Shown: positions 7,670 to 16,214, counted from the first letter of the stretch. The stretch is 64,000 nucleotides of DNA from Tagaea sp965279565 (GCA_965279565.1 OZ257249.1:1116001-1180000), one strand, 5' to 3'. The notes: generated by a model not told the origin, from the sequence alone. Numbers and translations: made by a program.

Positions 7670-8575
7670 ATGTCGGCCCGACGCCTGCCCCCGCTCAACG
7701 CCCTGCGTGCCTTCGAGGCGGCGGCGCGCAATGGCGGCTTCACGGCAGCCGCGCGCGAACTGAACGTGTCGCCCGCCGCGATCAGCCAGCATGTCGCGGC
7801 CCTCGAGGCGCATCTGGGCGTGCGGCTCTTCCGCCGCATGGCGCGCGGGTTGGAGATCACCGACGCCGGCCGCGCCTATCTGCCGGGGCTGGAGGAAGGT
7901 TTCGCCACGCTTGCCGCGGCGACGGGCGCGCTGCGCGGCCGGCCGCGCGCGGGCAAGCTCGTCGTCTCGACGCTGCCGTCCTTCGCGACCGGATGGCTCG
8001 TGCCGCGCCTGCCGGATTTCCGCCGCCGCTATCCCGAGATCGACGCCGTCCTCCGCTCGGAATGGCGCTTCATCGATTTCGCGCGCGACGCGGTCGATGT
8101 CGCGATCCGCTACACGAAGGAACCGCCGGCGGCGCTGCGCGCCGACCGGCTGCTGCCCGAAACGCTGTTCCTGTGCGCGGCCCCGGCCCTGGCGCACACG
8201 CTGCGCAAGCCCGCCGATCTTGCGAAGGCCACGCTGTTGCACGATTCCAGCATCGGGCGCAGCGAGCCGCGGCTGGGCTGGGAACCGTGGCTCGACCTGC
8301 TCGGCCTGCCCGCGTCGCTCGCGGCACGCGGCCCGGGCTTCTCGGATTCCAGCGCCCTCTATGTCGCTGCCCGCCTCGGGCACGGCGTGGCGGTGGGGCG
8401 CAGCGCGCCGCTGGCCGACGATCTGGCGGCGGGAAGGCTCGTGCGCCTGTTCGATCTCGAACTGCCGTCGGGCTTCGCCTATTGGGTGGTCGCCCCGAAG
8501 GCGGGAACGGAAGACCCGCGCGTTTCGGCCTTCCGCAGCTGGGTCCTCGACGCGCGCACGCCCGCGTTGCTATAG
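7670..8575 (+). CDS. LysR-type transcriptional regulator (GcvA-like)
   Basis: A 301-residue LysR regulator. The N-terminal winged helix-turn-helix (PLNALRAFEAAARNGGFTAA, then LNVSPAAISQHVAALEAHLG, about residues 8-50) is of the GcvA/AmpR subgroup, which reads LNALRAFE. The effector-binding domain follows (about 90-295). The ATG at 7670 is just after the palindromic operator. Likely controls itself and the divergent GST gene, and perhaps the dehydrogenase 27 bases downstream. Confidence 0.88.
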   Translation: MSARRLPPLNALRAFEAAARNGGFTAAARELNVSPAAISQHVAALEAHLGVRLFRRMARGLEITDAGRAYLPGLEEGFATLAAATGALRGRPRAGKLVVSTLPSFATGWLVPRLPDFRRRYPEIDAVLRSEWRFIDFARDAVDVAIRYTKEPPAALRADRLLPETLFLCAAPALAHTLRKPADLAKATLLHDSSIGRSEPRLGWEPWLDLLGLPASLAARGPGFSDSSALYVAARLGHGVAVGRSAPLADDLAAGRLVRLFDLELPSGFAYWVVAPKAGTEDPRVSAFRSWVLDARTPALL

Positions 8576-8602
8576 AAAGCGCTGTCCTCTCGGGGGAAAC
8601 AG

Positions 8603-9775
8603 ATGTCCGTCATCACCAATATCGAAGACCTGCGCCTCCTCGCGAAGAAGCGGGTCCCCCGCATGTTCTACGACTACGCGGACTCGGGTGCGTGGACCGA
8701 GCAGACCTACCGCGCCAACACGAGCGACTTCGCGAAGATCCGCCTGCGCCAGCGCGTCGCGGTCGACATGGACAACCGCACGCTCGCCACGAAGATGGTC
8801 GGGCAAGACGTTTCCATGCCGGTGGCCCTTTCGCCCACCGGCCTCACCGGCATGCAGCATGCCGACGGCGAGATCCACGCCGCGCGCGCGGCGGCAGCCT
8901 TCGGCGTGCCCTTCACGCTGTCGATGATGAGTATTTGCTCCATCGAGGATGTCGCGGCGAACACCGACAAGCCGTTCTGGTTCCAACCCTACGTGCTGCG
9001 CGACCGCGAATTCATGGGCCGCCTGATCGACCGCGCCAAGGCGGCGAAATGCTCGGCGCTCGTGCTGACGCTCGACCTGCAGATCCTCGGCCAGCGCCAC
9101 AAGGACATCCGCAACGGCCTGTCGGCACCGCCCAAGCTGACGCTGACGAACATCCTGAACATGATGACCAAGCCGCGCTGGTGCATGGGCATGCTGGGCA
9201 CGAAGCGCCATGGCTTCGGCAACATCGTCGGGCACGTCAAGGGTGTGGCCGACATGTCGTCGCTGTCGGCGTGGACGACGCAGCAGTTCGACCCGCGCCT
9301 GTCGTGGGACGACGTCAAATGGGTCAAGGACCGCTGGGGCGGCAAGCTGATCCTGAAGGGCATCCTCGACGAGGAAGACGCGCGCCTTGCGGCCAACTCG
9401 GGTGCGGACGCGCTGATCGTGTCGAACCATGGCGGCCGCCAGCTCGATGGCGCCTTGTCGTCGATCGCCAAGCTCGCCCCCATCGTCGACGCGGTCGGCA
9501 GCAAGATCGAGGTTTTCTTCGACGGCGGCATCCGTTCCGGCCAGGACGTGCTGAAGGCGCTGGCGATCGGGGCGAAGGGCACCTTCATCGGCCGCGCGTT
9601 CCTCTATGGCCTGGGTGCCATGGGCGGGCCGGGTGTTACGAAGGCGCTCGAGATCATCCGCAAGGAACTCGACGTGACGATGGCGTTCTGCGGCAAGACC
9701 GACTCGCGCAGGCTCGATCGCGGCGACCTGATCGTGACCGACGACGTGCGCCGGGAATTCGGCCTGGCGAAATAG
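8603..9775 (+). CDS. FMN-dependent alpha-hydroxy-acid dehydrogenase (lactate dehydrogenase LldD-like)
   Basis: A 390-residue flavoprotein of the L-lactate dehydrogenase / glycolate oxidase / mandelate dehydrogenase family, oxidising an L-2-hydroxy acid. Seen: YDYADSGAWTEQTYRANTSD at the N-terminus, PVALSPTGLTGM (FMN site), the catalytic SNHGGRQLD and the FMN-phosphate loop DGGIRSGQDVLKALAIGAKG. The family usually couples to the respiratory quinone pool or O2. It follows the lysR gene by 27 bases and may be its target. Exact substrate not predictable. Confidence 0.88.
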   Translation: MSVITNIEDLRLLAKKRVPRMFYDYADSGAWTEQTYRANTSDFAKIRLRQRVAVDMDNRTLATKMVGQDVSMPVALSPTGLTGMQHADGEIHAARAAAAFGVPFTLSMMSICSIEDVAANTDKPFWFQPYVLRDREFMGRLIDRAKAAKCSALVLTLDLQILGQRHKDIRNGLSAPPKLTLTNILNMMTKPRWCMGMLGTKRHGFGNIVGHVKGVADMSSLSAWTTQQFDPRLSWDDVKWVKDRWGGKLILKGILDEEDARLAANSGADALIVSNHGGRQLDGALSSIAKLAPIVDAVGSKIEVFFDGGIRSGQDVLKALAIGAKGTFIGRAFLYGLGAMGGPGVTKALEIIRKELDVTMAFCGKTDSRRLDRGDLIVTDDVRREFGLAK

Positions 9776-9782
9776 GGCGGCG

Positions 9783-10322
9783 ATGGCGCGGCGCACCGCC
9801 ACGGTTCCCGACGCGCATCTCTTCGAACTCGCCATGCGCGACGTGGTGCCGCTGAAGCGGCGCAAGTCACGCGCGAAACCGGCCGCACCCGTCGCCGTCG
9901 CGGCGGAACCGGTCCCGCTGCCGGTCGCGCGCCGCGCGGTCTATGTGCCGCTGCCGGTCGCGGCCCCGCCGCCGCGCGCACCTTCGCGCAAGACCCCCGA
10001 ACCCGGCCTCGACAAGAACACCGCGCGCCGCTTCGAGCGCGGCGAACTGCCCATCGATTCCGCCATCGACCTGCACGGCCTCACGCAGGCGCGCGCGCAC
10101 GAAGCGCTCGACGCGTTCGTCGCCAACGCGGTGCGCGGCGGGGCGCGCGTGCTGCTCGTCGTCACCGGCAAGGGGCGACTGGGCGAGGGGATCCTGCGCA
10201 AGCACGTGCCCGACTGGCTGAAGCTCGGGCCGCATGCGTCGCGGATTCTCCGGCTGGCGTCCGCGCGCATCCAGCATGGCGGCGAGGGCGCCTATTACGT
10301 TCTGCTGCGGCGAAACCGATGA
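9783..10322 (+). CDS. Smr domain protein
   Basis: A 179-residue protein with a basic, Pro/Ala-rich N-terminal half (1-85) and a C-terminal Smr domain (about 92-178) showing the LHG motif in IDLHGLTQARA, VVTGKGRLGEG and HGGEGAYYVLLRR. Smr domains are nucleic-acid binding or nicking modules related to the MutS2 C-terminus. In many alphaproteobacteria this gene directly follows mltA; here the 6-9.8 kb insert separates them. Its stop overlaps the following xre gene as ATGA. Confidence 0.9.
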   Translation: MARRTATVPDAHLFELAMRDVVPLKRRKSRAKPAAPVAVAAEPVPLPVARRAVYVPLPVAAPPPRAPSRKTPEPGLDKNTARRFERGELPIDSAIDLHGLTQARAHEALDAFVANAVRGGARVLLVVTGKGRLGEGILRKHVPDWLKLGPHASRILRLASARIQHGGEGAYYVLLRRNR

Positions 10323-10702
10323 CGCCGTTCGGCCAGAAGGTGCGCGACCTGCGCAAGGCGCGCGGCATCACCATGAAGCAGATGGCCGCCGATCTCGACA
10401 TCAGCCAGGCGTATCTCTCGGCCCTCGAACACGGCCATCGCGGCCAGCCGTCGCCCGCCCTCGTCGTGCAGATCTGCGAATATTTCCACCTGATCTGGGA
10501 CGATTTCGAGGACGTGCACCGGCTCGCCGGAATTTCCCATCCGCGCGTGACCGTCGACACGCGCGGCCTCGACCCGCGCAAGACGGAGCTCGCGAACCTG
10601 CTGGCCGAGCGGATCCGGGGCCTGTCGGACGGCGATACGGAAGATTTGCTGAAGCGCCTAAAGACTGCGCAAACCGTTGCCGGAAAGCCACTAAAGCGTT
10701 GA
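10319..10702 (+). CDS. XRE-family helix-turn-helix transcriptional regulator
   Basis: A 127-residue protein with an HTH_XRE domain at residues 4-60 (VRDLRKARGITMKQMAADL, then ISQAYLSALEHG). The C-terminal half is helical without a recognised domain. It is translationally coupled to smr, the usual alphaproteobacterial pairing, so it is likely chromosomal core rather than phage-derived. Target genes are unknown. Confidence 0.87.
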   Translation: MTPFGQKVRDLRKARGITMKQMAADLDISQAYLSALEHGHRGQPSPALVVQICEYFHLIWDDFEDVHRLAGISHPRVTVDTRGLDPRKTELANLLAERIRGLSDGDTEDLLKRLKTAQTVAGKPLKR

Positions 10703-10710
10703 TTTGAATT

Positions 10711-10735
10711 GCCTTTCTTTCGCCACAAGAAAGGC
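10711..10735 (+). terminator. Hairpin after smr-xre
   Basis: GCCTTTCTT, seven bases (TCGCCAC), AAGAAAGGC: a perfect 9-bp stem 9 bases past the xre stop. No clear T-run follows. Probably ends the smr-xre transcript. The left part (10706-10721) is repeated exactly at 12915-12930 in front of hslV. Confidence 0.45.
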
Positions 10736-10798
10736 CCGCCTTCGCCATGCCGCCTTGTTCCAATCGGGGCACTGGCAACCATGCGAAGGAGAAATTCC

Positions 10799-11032
10799 AT
10801 GCGCAACGCTGCTCTCGCCCTAGCGCTCGGTGCGGCCCTCGCCACCGGGGCCTGCTCCAATCTCGGCAAGACCGAACAGCGCACGCTGTCCGGCGCCGCG
10901 ATCGGTGCCGCCGTCGGCACCGGCATCGGCGCCGTCTCCGGCGGCCTCGACATGGGTGCCGGCGCCCTGATCGGCGCCGGCGTGGGTGCCGCCGGCGGCT
11001 TCCTCTACGACCAGATCGAGAAGAAAAAGTGA
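10799..11032 (+). CDS. Glycine-zipper (YMGG-like) small lipoprotein
   Basis: A 77-residue envelope protein. Signal sequence ALALALGAALATGAC with a probable lipidation Cys near residue 19 (lipobox slightly atypical, Thr at -3), then alternating Gly/Ala repeats (GAAIGAAVGTGIGAVSGG and GALIGAGVGAAGG) that form glycine-zipper membrane-associated helices, ending in a Lys-rich tail. The ATG at 10799 is set by AAGGAG at 10786-10791; an in-frame ATG at 10781 lacks a site. Role unknown, probably envelope stress or outer-membrane structure. Confidence 0.78.
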   Translation: MRNAALALALGAALATGACSNLGKTEQRTLSGAAIGAAVGTGIGAVSGGLDMGAGALIGAGVGAAGGFLYDQIEKKK

Positions 11033-11041
11033 CGCGACCCG

Positions 11042-12364
11042 TTACAGGATGAACTTCGACAGGTCCGCGTTCTTCGCGAGGTCGGCGACCTTGTCGCGTA
11101 CGTAGCCGGCGTCGATGGCGATGGCCTCGCCGCCGCGGTCCGAGGCGGTGTAACTGATCTCTTCCAGCAGCCGTTCGAGGATCGTGTGCAGGCGGCGGGC
11201 ACCGATGTTCTCGACGCCGCGATTGACGTCGGCGGCAAGGCCGGCGATCGCCTCGATCGCGTCGTCGCCGAAGCTGAGTGCCACTTCTTCGGTCTTCAGC
11301 AACGCCACATACTGCTTGATCAGGCTGTTCTCCGGCTCGCGCAGGATGCGCACGAAGTCTTCCTTCTCCAGCCCCTTGAGCTCCACGCGGATCGGCAGGC
11401 GGCCCTGCAGCTCGGGCAGCAGGTCCGACGGCTTGGCGACATGGAACGCGCCCGACGCGATGAACAGGATGTGGTCGGTCTTCACGGGCCCGTGCTTGGT
11501 GGAAACCGTCGTGCCCTCGATCAGCGGCAGCAGGTCGCGCTGCACGCCTTCGCGGCTCACGTCGGCCCCGCCGACGCGATCGCCGCGCCCGCAGATCTTG
11601 TCGATCTCGTCGATGAACACGATGCCGTTCTGCTCGACCGCGAGCTTTGCTTCCTTCAGCACGCGCTCCTGATCGACGAGCTTGTCGGCCTCTTCCTGCA
11701 GCAGCACGGCATGGCTTTCGCCGACCTTCATCTTGCGCGTCTTGGTGCGCCCGCCGAAGGCCTTGGACAGCATGTCGTTGAGATTGACCATCCCCATCTG
11801 GCCGCCCGGCATGCCGGGCACGTCCATCATCGGCATCTGCATGCCGCCGGCATTGTCGGCGACCTGCAGCTCGATCTCGCGGTCGGAAAGCTGGCCTTCG
11901 CGCAGCATCTTGCGGAACTTCTGCTTCGTGTCGGCGGATGCGTTCGCCCCCACCAGCGCTTCGAGCACGCGGTCCTCGGCGGCAAGTTCGGCGCGCGCTT
12001 CCACTTCCTTGCGCAGGCGCGTGCGCGTCATCTCGAGTGCGATCTCCATCAGGTCGCGCACGATCTGCTCGACGTCGCGGCCGACATAGCCCACTTCCGT
12101 GAACTTCGTCGCCTCGACCTTGATGAACGGCGCCTGGGCGAGCTTCGCCAGGCGGCGCGCGATCTCGGTCTTGCCGCAGCCGGTGGGCCCGATCATCAGG
12201 ATGTTCTTGGGGAGTACTTCGTCGCGAAGCTCAGGCGCAAGCTGCAGCCGGCGCCAGCGGTTGCGGAGCGCGACCGCGACGGCGCGCTTGGCCGCGTCCT
12301 GGCCGACGATGTAGCGGTCGAGTTCGGAAACGATCTCGCGCGGGGAGAAGGCCGGCTGGCTCAT
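11042..12364 (-). CDS. hslU: ATP-dependent protease ATPase subunit HslU
   Basis: AAA+ unfoldase of the HslUV (ClpYQ) protease. The 440 residues contain the Walker A loop GPTGCGKTE (about 57-65), the HslU-specific pore motif near GYVGRDVE, an intermediate I-domain (about 110-240), Walker B IVFIDEIDKIC and the C-terminal tail KFIL that docks into HslV. Its ATG overlaps the hslV stop (ATGA), giving the usual hslV-hslU operon. Expected heat-shock control comes from the promoter upstream of hslV. Confidence 0.97.
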   Translation of the reverse strand: MSQPAFSPREIVSELDRYIVGQDAAKRAVAVALRNRWRRLQLAPELRDEVLPKNILMIGPTGCGKTEIARRLAKLAQAPFIKVEATKFTEVGYVGRDVEQIVRDLMEIALEMTRTRLRKEVEARAELAAEDRVLEALVGANASADTKQKFRKMLREGQLSDREIELQVADNAGGMQMPMMDVPGMPGGQMGMVNLNDMLSKAFGGRTKTRKMKVGESHAVLLQEEADKLVDQERVLKEAKLAVEQNGIVFIDEIDKICGRGDRVGGADVSREGVQRDLLPLIEGTTVSTKHGPVKTDHILFIASGAFHVAKPSDLLPELQGRLPIRVELKGLEKEDFVRILREPENSLIKQYVALLKTEEVALSFGDDAIEAIAGLAADVNRGVENIGARRLHTILERLLEEISYTASDRGGEAIAIDAGYVRDKVADLAKNADLSKFIL

Positions 12365-12909
12365 AGTTCCTCGATGGTCAGGTTGCCGTTGGTGTAGACG
12401 CAGATTTCGGCGGCGATCTTCAGCGACCGCTCGGCGATCTCGCGTGCGGAAAGCTCGGTCGAGCCGACAAGCGCGCGCGCGGCCGACAGCGCATAGGAGC
12501 CGCCCGAGCCGATCCCGATCAGCCCGTCCTCGGGCTCCAGCACGTCGCCGGTCCCGGTGAGTACAAGGCTCACCTGCTTGTCGGCGACGGCCATCATCGC
12601 CTCGAGCCGGCGCAGATAGCGGTCGGTGCGCCAGTCCTTGGCAAGCTCGACGCAGGCGCGCATCAGCTGGTCGGGGTGCTTCTCGAGCTTGGCTTCGAGC
12701 CGCTCGAACAGTGTGAAGGCGTCGGCCGTGGCCCCGGCGAAGCCGGCGATCACGTTGCCGTTGCCGATCCGGCGCACCTTGCGGGCGTTCGACTTGATGA
12801 CGGTCGCCCCCAGGCTGACCTGCCCGTCGCCGGCGATGACGACCTTGCCCGCCCGGCGGACGGCCAGGATCGTGGTGCCGTGCCAGCTCTCGTTCCGGTT
12901 GGAATCCAT
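12361..12909 (-). CDS. hslV: ATP-dependent protease peptidase subunit HslV
   Basis: Threonine protease of the proteasome beta fold; forms the core of HslUV. The 182-residue precursor starts at 12909 with an 11-residue propeptide ending HG; autocleavage would expose Thr12 (HG|TTILAVRR) as nucleophile. GDGQVSLG and the Ser/Gly stretch GSGGSYALSAARAL are typical. GAAAGG-type ribosome site precedes the ATG. It is first in the hslVU operon and divergent from hisB. Confidence 0.96.
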   Translation of the reverse strand: MDSNRNESWHGTTILAVRRAGKVVIAGDGQVSLGATVIKSNARKVRRIGNGNVIAGFAGATADAFTLFERLEAKLEKHPDQLMRACVELAKDWRTDRYLRRLEAMMAVADKQVSLVLTGTGDVLEPEDGLIGIGSGGSYALSAARALVGSTELSAREIAERSLKIAAEICVYTNGNLTIEEL

Positions 12910-12941
12910 TGGTGGAATTGCCTTTCTTTCCAGCACCCTCG

Positions 12942-12970
12942 ATCTAGGGGTGTGCGCGCCCCGGATCAAG
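12942..12970 (-). promoter_or_regulatory. Candidate heat-shock (RpoH-type) promoter of hslVU
   Basis: Minus strand: CTTGAT (12970-12965), 16 bases, CCTAGAT (12948-12942). This matches the alphaproteobacterial sigma-32 pattern CTTG...CYTATNT and would start transcription some 25 bases before hslV. grpE and dnaK have upstream sequences with the same spacing. Sequence is direct; sigma factor use is inferred. Confidence 0.6.
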
Positions 12971-13026
12971 CGGCCGGGACTTATCTGTGGTCCGGGCAGC
13001 CATTCGTCTGGTAAATATCGGCCGTT

Positions 13027-13683
13027 ATGGCCGAACCCAAACCCACCGTCTATCCGTTCCCTTCGCCGCGCCGGGCCACGGTCAAGCGCGCCACGAAGGA
13101 GACCCAGATCGAAGCCACCGTCAATCTCGACGGGTCGGGCGTCTACGACGTTTCGACCGGCATCGGTTTCCTCGACCACATGATGGAACAGCTCTCGCGC
13201 CACTCGCTGATCGATATCCAGCTGCGCGCGAAGGGCGACTTGCACATCGATTTCCACCACACGACAGAGGATGTGGGCATCGCATTGGGCGAAGCGGTCG
13301 CCAAGGCGCTGGGCGAGCGCAAGGGCATCGTGCGCTACGGCGACGCGATGATCCCCATGGACGAGACGCTGACGCGCGTGGCACTCGACGCGTCGAACCG
13401 GCCGTATCTCATCTGGAAGGTCGCCTTCACGCGGCCCAAGCTCGGCGACATGGACACCGAGCTGTTCAAGGAATGGTTCCAGGCCTTCGCGCAGAACGCG
13501 GGCCTGACGCTGCATGTCGAGAACCTGTACGGCGAGAACAACCACCACATCGTCGAATCCTGCTTCAAGGGACTGGCCCGTGCGCTGCGCGCGGCCGTGA
13601 CGATCGATCCGCGCAAGGCCGACGCCATCCCGTCGACCAAGGGCGTGCTCGGCGGCGGCTCGGCCGACGGCGTCGACGTGTGA
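13027..13683 (+). CDS. hisB: Imidazoleglycerol-phosphate dehydratase
   Basis: Histidine biosynthesis step 6: dehydration of imidazole glycerol phosphate. The 218-residue monofunctional enzyme has the two manganese-binding HHxxED-type motifs FHHTTEDVGIALG (about 78-90) and NNHHIVESCFK (about 173-183), plus FLDHMMEQLSRHS. It opens the hisB-DUF2628-hisH-hisA-hisF-hisE operon, in which every junction up to hisF overlaps. Confidence 0.96.
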   Translation: MAEPKPTVYPFPSPRRATVKRATKETQIEATVNLDGSGVYDVSTGIGFLDHMMEQLSRHSLIDIQLRAKGDLHIDFHHTTEDVGIALGEAVAKALGERKGIVRYGDAMIPMDETLTRVALDASNRPYLIWKVAFTRPKLGDMDTELFKEWFQAFAQNAGLTLHVENLYGENNHHIVESCFKGLARALRAAVTIDPRKADAIPSTKGVLGGGSADGVDV

Positions 13684-14057
13684 TGGGTTCGAAGCTCTAC
13701 ACCGTCCATTCCAGCCCCTTCGCGACCGGACCCGACCGCGGCGCCATCTTCGTGCGCGAAGGCTTCAGCTGGCCCGCCTGCCTGTTCGGCGTGCTGTGGG
13801 CGCTGCGCCATCGCCTGTGGTGGCCGGCCGCCGGCATGTTCGCCTATCTCGTGGCGCTGGCGGCGGTGGAGACGTTCCTGCCGCTCGATCCGGTGCGCGT
13901 GATCTGCTTCGATCTCGCCTTCGCGCTGATCGTCGGCTTCGAGGCGAACGACCTGCGCCGCCACGCCCTTGCCGAACGCGGCTATGTCGAGAAGGGCTAC
14001 GCGCGCGGCCATTCGCTCGGCGAGGCCGAGCTTCGCTGGTTCTCGGCGCACGCATGA
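13683..14057 (+). CDS. DUF2628 small membrane protein within the his operon
   Basis: A 124-residue protein with a polar N-terminus (YTVHSSP), the DUF2628 core FVREGFSWPACLFGVLWALRH and two or three hydrophobic segments (about 34-58 and 60-95), ending in a charged C-terminus (GHSLGEAELRWF). Function unknown. It starts on the last base of the hisB stop and overlaps hisH by ATGA, so it is co-translated with histidine enzymes although no role in histidine synthesis is known. Confidence 0.82.
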   Translation: MGSKLYTVHSSPFATGPDRGAIFVREGFSWPACLFGVLWALRHRLWWPAAGMFAYLVALAAVETFLPLDPVRVICFDLAFALIVGFEANDLRRHALAERGYVEKGYARGHSLGEAELRWFSAHA

Positions 14058-14683
14058 AGATCGCCGTCGTCGATTACGGGTCGGGCAACCTGCGCTCGGC
14101 CGCCAAGGCGTTCGAGCGCCAGGCGGGGCCGGGCCACGAGGTCGCGATCACCGCCGATCCCGATGTCGTGCGCAAGGCCGACCGCGTCGTGCTGCCGGGG
14201 CAGGGGGCGTTTGGCGACTGTGCCGCGGGCCTGCGTGCCGTGCCGGGCATGGTCGCCGCGCTGGAAGAAGCGGTGCTGAAGCGCGCAGTCCCCTTCTTCG
14301 GCATCTGCGTGGGCATGCAGCTTCTCGCCACGCGCGGGCTCGAATACGGCACGCATGCGGGGCTAGGCTGGATCGCGGGCGAAACGCGCCGCATGACGCC
14401 GGCCGATCCGGCACTCAAGCTGCCGCAGCTGGGGTGGAACGCGCTCGATTTCCGCGAGCACGCGCTGACGGCCGGCATCCCGAAGGACGCGCACGTCTAT
14501 TTCGCGAACTCGTACCATTTCGTGCCGAGCGACCCCGCGCAGGTGTTCGCGACGGCCGACTATGGCGGCCCGATCGTCGCGGCAGTACTTCAGGACAACA
14601 TCTTCGGCACGCAGTTCCACCCGGAAAAGAGCCAGGCCGTGGGCCTGCGCCTCGTCTCGAACTTCCTCGCGTGGAATCCATGA
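14054..14683 (+). CDS. hisH: Imidazole glycerol phosphate synthase, glutaminase subunit
   Basis: Class I glutamine amidotransferase that feeds ammonia to HisF. The 209-residue protein has the oxyanion region PGQGAFGDC, the nucleophile Cys in FGICVGMQLL (about residue 84) and the catalytic His and Glu in FHPEKSQ near the C-terminus. It overlaps both neighbours by ATGA. Confidence 0.95.
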   Translation: MKIAVVDYGSGNLRSAAKAFERQAGPGHEVAITADPDVVRKADRVVLPGQGAFGDCAAGLRAVPGMVAALEEAVLKRAVPFFGICVGMQLLATRGLEYGTHAGLGWIAGETRRMTPADPALKLPQLGWNALDFREHALTAGIPKDAHVYFANSYHFVPSDPAQVFATADYGGPIVAAVLQDNIFGTQFHPEKSQAVGLRLVSNFLAWNP

Positions 14684-15408
14684 TCCTGTTCCCGGCCATC
14701 GACCTCAAAGGCGGCAAGTGCGTGCGGCTGCTGCGCGGCGAGATGTCGGCCGCCACGACCTTCAACGACGATCCGGCCGACCAGGCGCGCAAGTTCGCCG
14801 CCGCGGGCTGCCGCTGGATCCATGTCGTCGATCTCGACGGTGCCTTCGCCGGCGCCCCGGTCAACGCGCCCGCCGTGCGCGCGATCCTGGGGGCCGTGAA
14901 AGTACCCGTCCAGCTCGGCGGCGGAATCCGCGACGCGGCCGGTATTGCCGCGTGGCTCGATGCCGGAATCAACCGCGTGATCCTCGGCACCGTCGCGCTG
15001 CGCAACCCGGATCTGGTCAAGCAGGCGTGCCACGACTGGCCGGGGCGCATCGTCGTCGGCATCGACGCGCGCGGCGGTCGCGTGGCGGTCGAAGGCTGGG
15101 CGGAGACGTCCGACGTGCTCGCGGTCGATCTTGCGAAGAAGTTCGCGAACGCCGGCGTGGCCGCCATCGTCTACACCGACATCGAACGCGACGGCGCCAT
15201 GGGCGGGCCGAATGTCGAGGCGACGGCGTCGCTCGCCAAGGCCTGCGGCATCCCGGTCATCGCGTCGGGCGGCGTGTCGTCGCTTGAAGATCTTTCCGCG
15301 CTGAAGGCCCGCGCTGCCGACGGCATCGTCGGCGTGATCTCGGGTCGCGCGCTCTATGACGGGCGCATCGATCTCGCATCGGCCGTCAAGCTGCTGGATG
15401 CCGCCTGA
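14680..15408 (+). CDS. hisA: Phosphoribosylformimino-5-aminoimidazole carboxamide ribotide isomerase
   Basis: TIM-barrel isomerase, histidine step 4. The 242-residue protein has the catalytic Asp in FPAIDLKGGKCVRL (Asp8) and the second in VGIDARGG (about 127), plus VPVQLGGGIRD and the phosphate loops near VIASGGVSSLEDL. Overlaps hisH and hisF; the order hisH-hisA-hisF is standard. Confidence 0.96.
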   Translation: MILFPAIDLKGGKCVRLLRGEMSAATTFNDDPADQARKFAAAGCRWIHVVDLDGAFAGAPVNAPAVRAILGAVKVPVQLGGGIRDAAGIAAWLDAGINRVILGTVALRNPDLVKQACHDWPGRIVVGIDARGGRVAVEGWAETSDVLAVDLAKKFANAGVAAIVYTDIERDGAMGGPNVEATASLAKACGIPVIASGGVSSLEDLSALKARAADGIVGVISGRALYDGRIDLASAVKLLDAA

Positions 15409-16169
15409 TGCTGAAGATCCGCATCATCCCCTGCCTCGACGTCAAGAACGGCCGCGTGGTCAAGGGCGTCAATTTCGTCGATCTCGTCGATGCGGGCGAC
15501 CCGGTGCAAGCCGCCGCCGCCTACGACGCGGCGGGGGCGGACGAGCTCTGCTTCCTCGACATCGCCGCCAGCCACGAGAACCGCGAGACGATCTACGACG
15601 TCGTCGCGCGCACCGCCGCACGCTGCTTCATGCCGCTGACGGTCGGCGGCGGCGTGCGCAGCACGGACGACATCCGCAAGCTGCTGCTCGCCGGGGCCGA
15701 CAAGGCGTCGATCAACACGGCCGCCGTCACGCGGCCCGAATTCGTGCGCGAGGCGGCCGAGAAGTTCGGCAGCCAGTGCGTGACCGTCGCGGTCGACGCC
15801 AAGCGCGTGGCGCCGGGCCGGTTCGAGGTCTTCACCCATGGCGGGCGCAACCCGACGGGGCTGGAAGCCGTGGGCTGGGCGAAGCGCATGGTCGAGCTGG
15901 GGGCGGGGGAGATCCTGCTGACCTCGATGGACCGCGACGGCACCAAGGCGGGCTTCGACACCGAGCTGACCCGCGCCATCGCCGACGCCGTGCCCGTGCC
16001 GGTCATCGCGTCGGGCGGGGTGGGCACGCTCGACCATTTCACCGACGGCGTGCGCGAAGGCCATGCCGCCGCCCTGCTGGCTGCGTCGGTCTTCCATTTC
16101 GGCACCTACACGATCGCGCAGGTGAAGGCGCACTTGGCCGCCGCCGGCGTTCCGGTGCGCCCGGCTTGA
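15408..16169 (+). CDS. hisF: Imidazole glycerol phosphate synthase, cyclase subunit
   Basis: TIM-barrel synthase that with HisH forms imidazole glycerol phosphate and AICAR. The 253 residues include the catalytic Asp11 in IIPCLDVKNGRVVKG and Asp130-region TVAVDAKR, with PLTVGGGVRS and VIASGGVGTLDHF phosphate loops. Start overlaps the hisA stop by one base. Confidence 0.97.
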   Translation: MLKIRIIPCLDVKNGRVVKGVNFVDLVDAGDPVQAAAAYDAAGADELCFLDIAASHENRETIYDVVARTAARCFMPLTVGGGVRSTDDIRKLLLAGADKASINTAAVTRPEFVREAAEKFGSQCVTVAVDAKRVAPGRFEVFTHGGRNPTGLEAVGWAKRMVELGAGEILLTSMDRDGTKAGFDTELTRAIADAVPVPVIASGGVGTLDHFTDGVREGHAAALLAASVFHFGTYTIAQVKAHLAAAGVPVRPA

Positions 16170-16214
16170 GTTCCCCTGCTTGAGTTCGTGGCCCCGCTCT
16201 GCCATTTTCGGGGC

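Noticed and set aside
12910..13026. CIRCE element (TTAGCACTC-N9-GAGTGCTAA) near hslV, grpE or dnaK
   Set aside because: No such repeat is present in these upstream regions.
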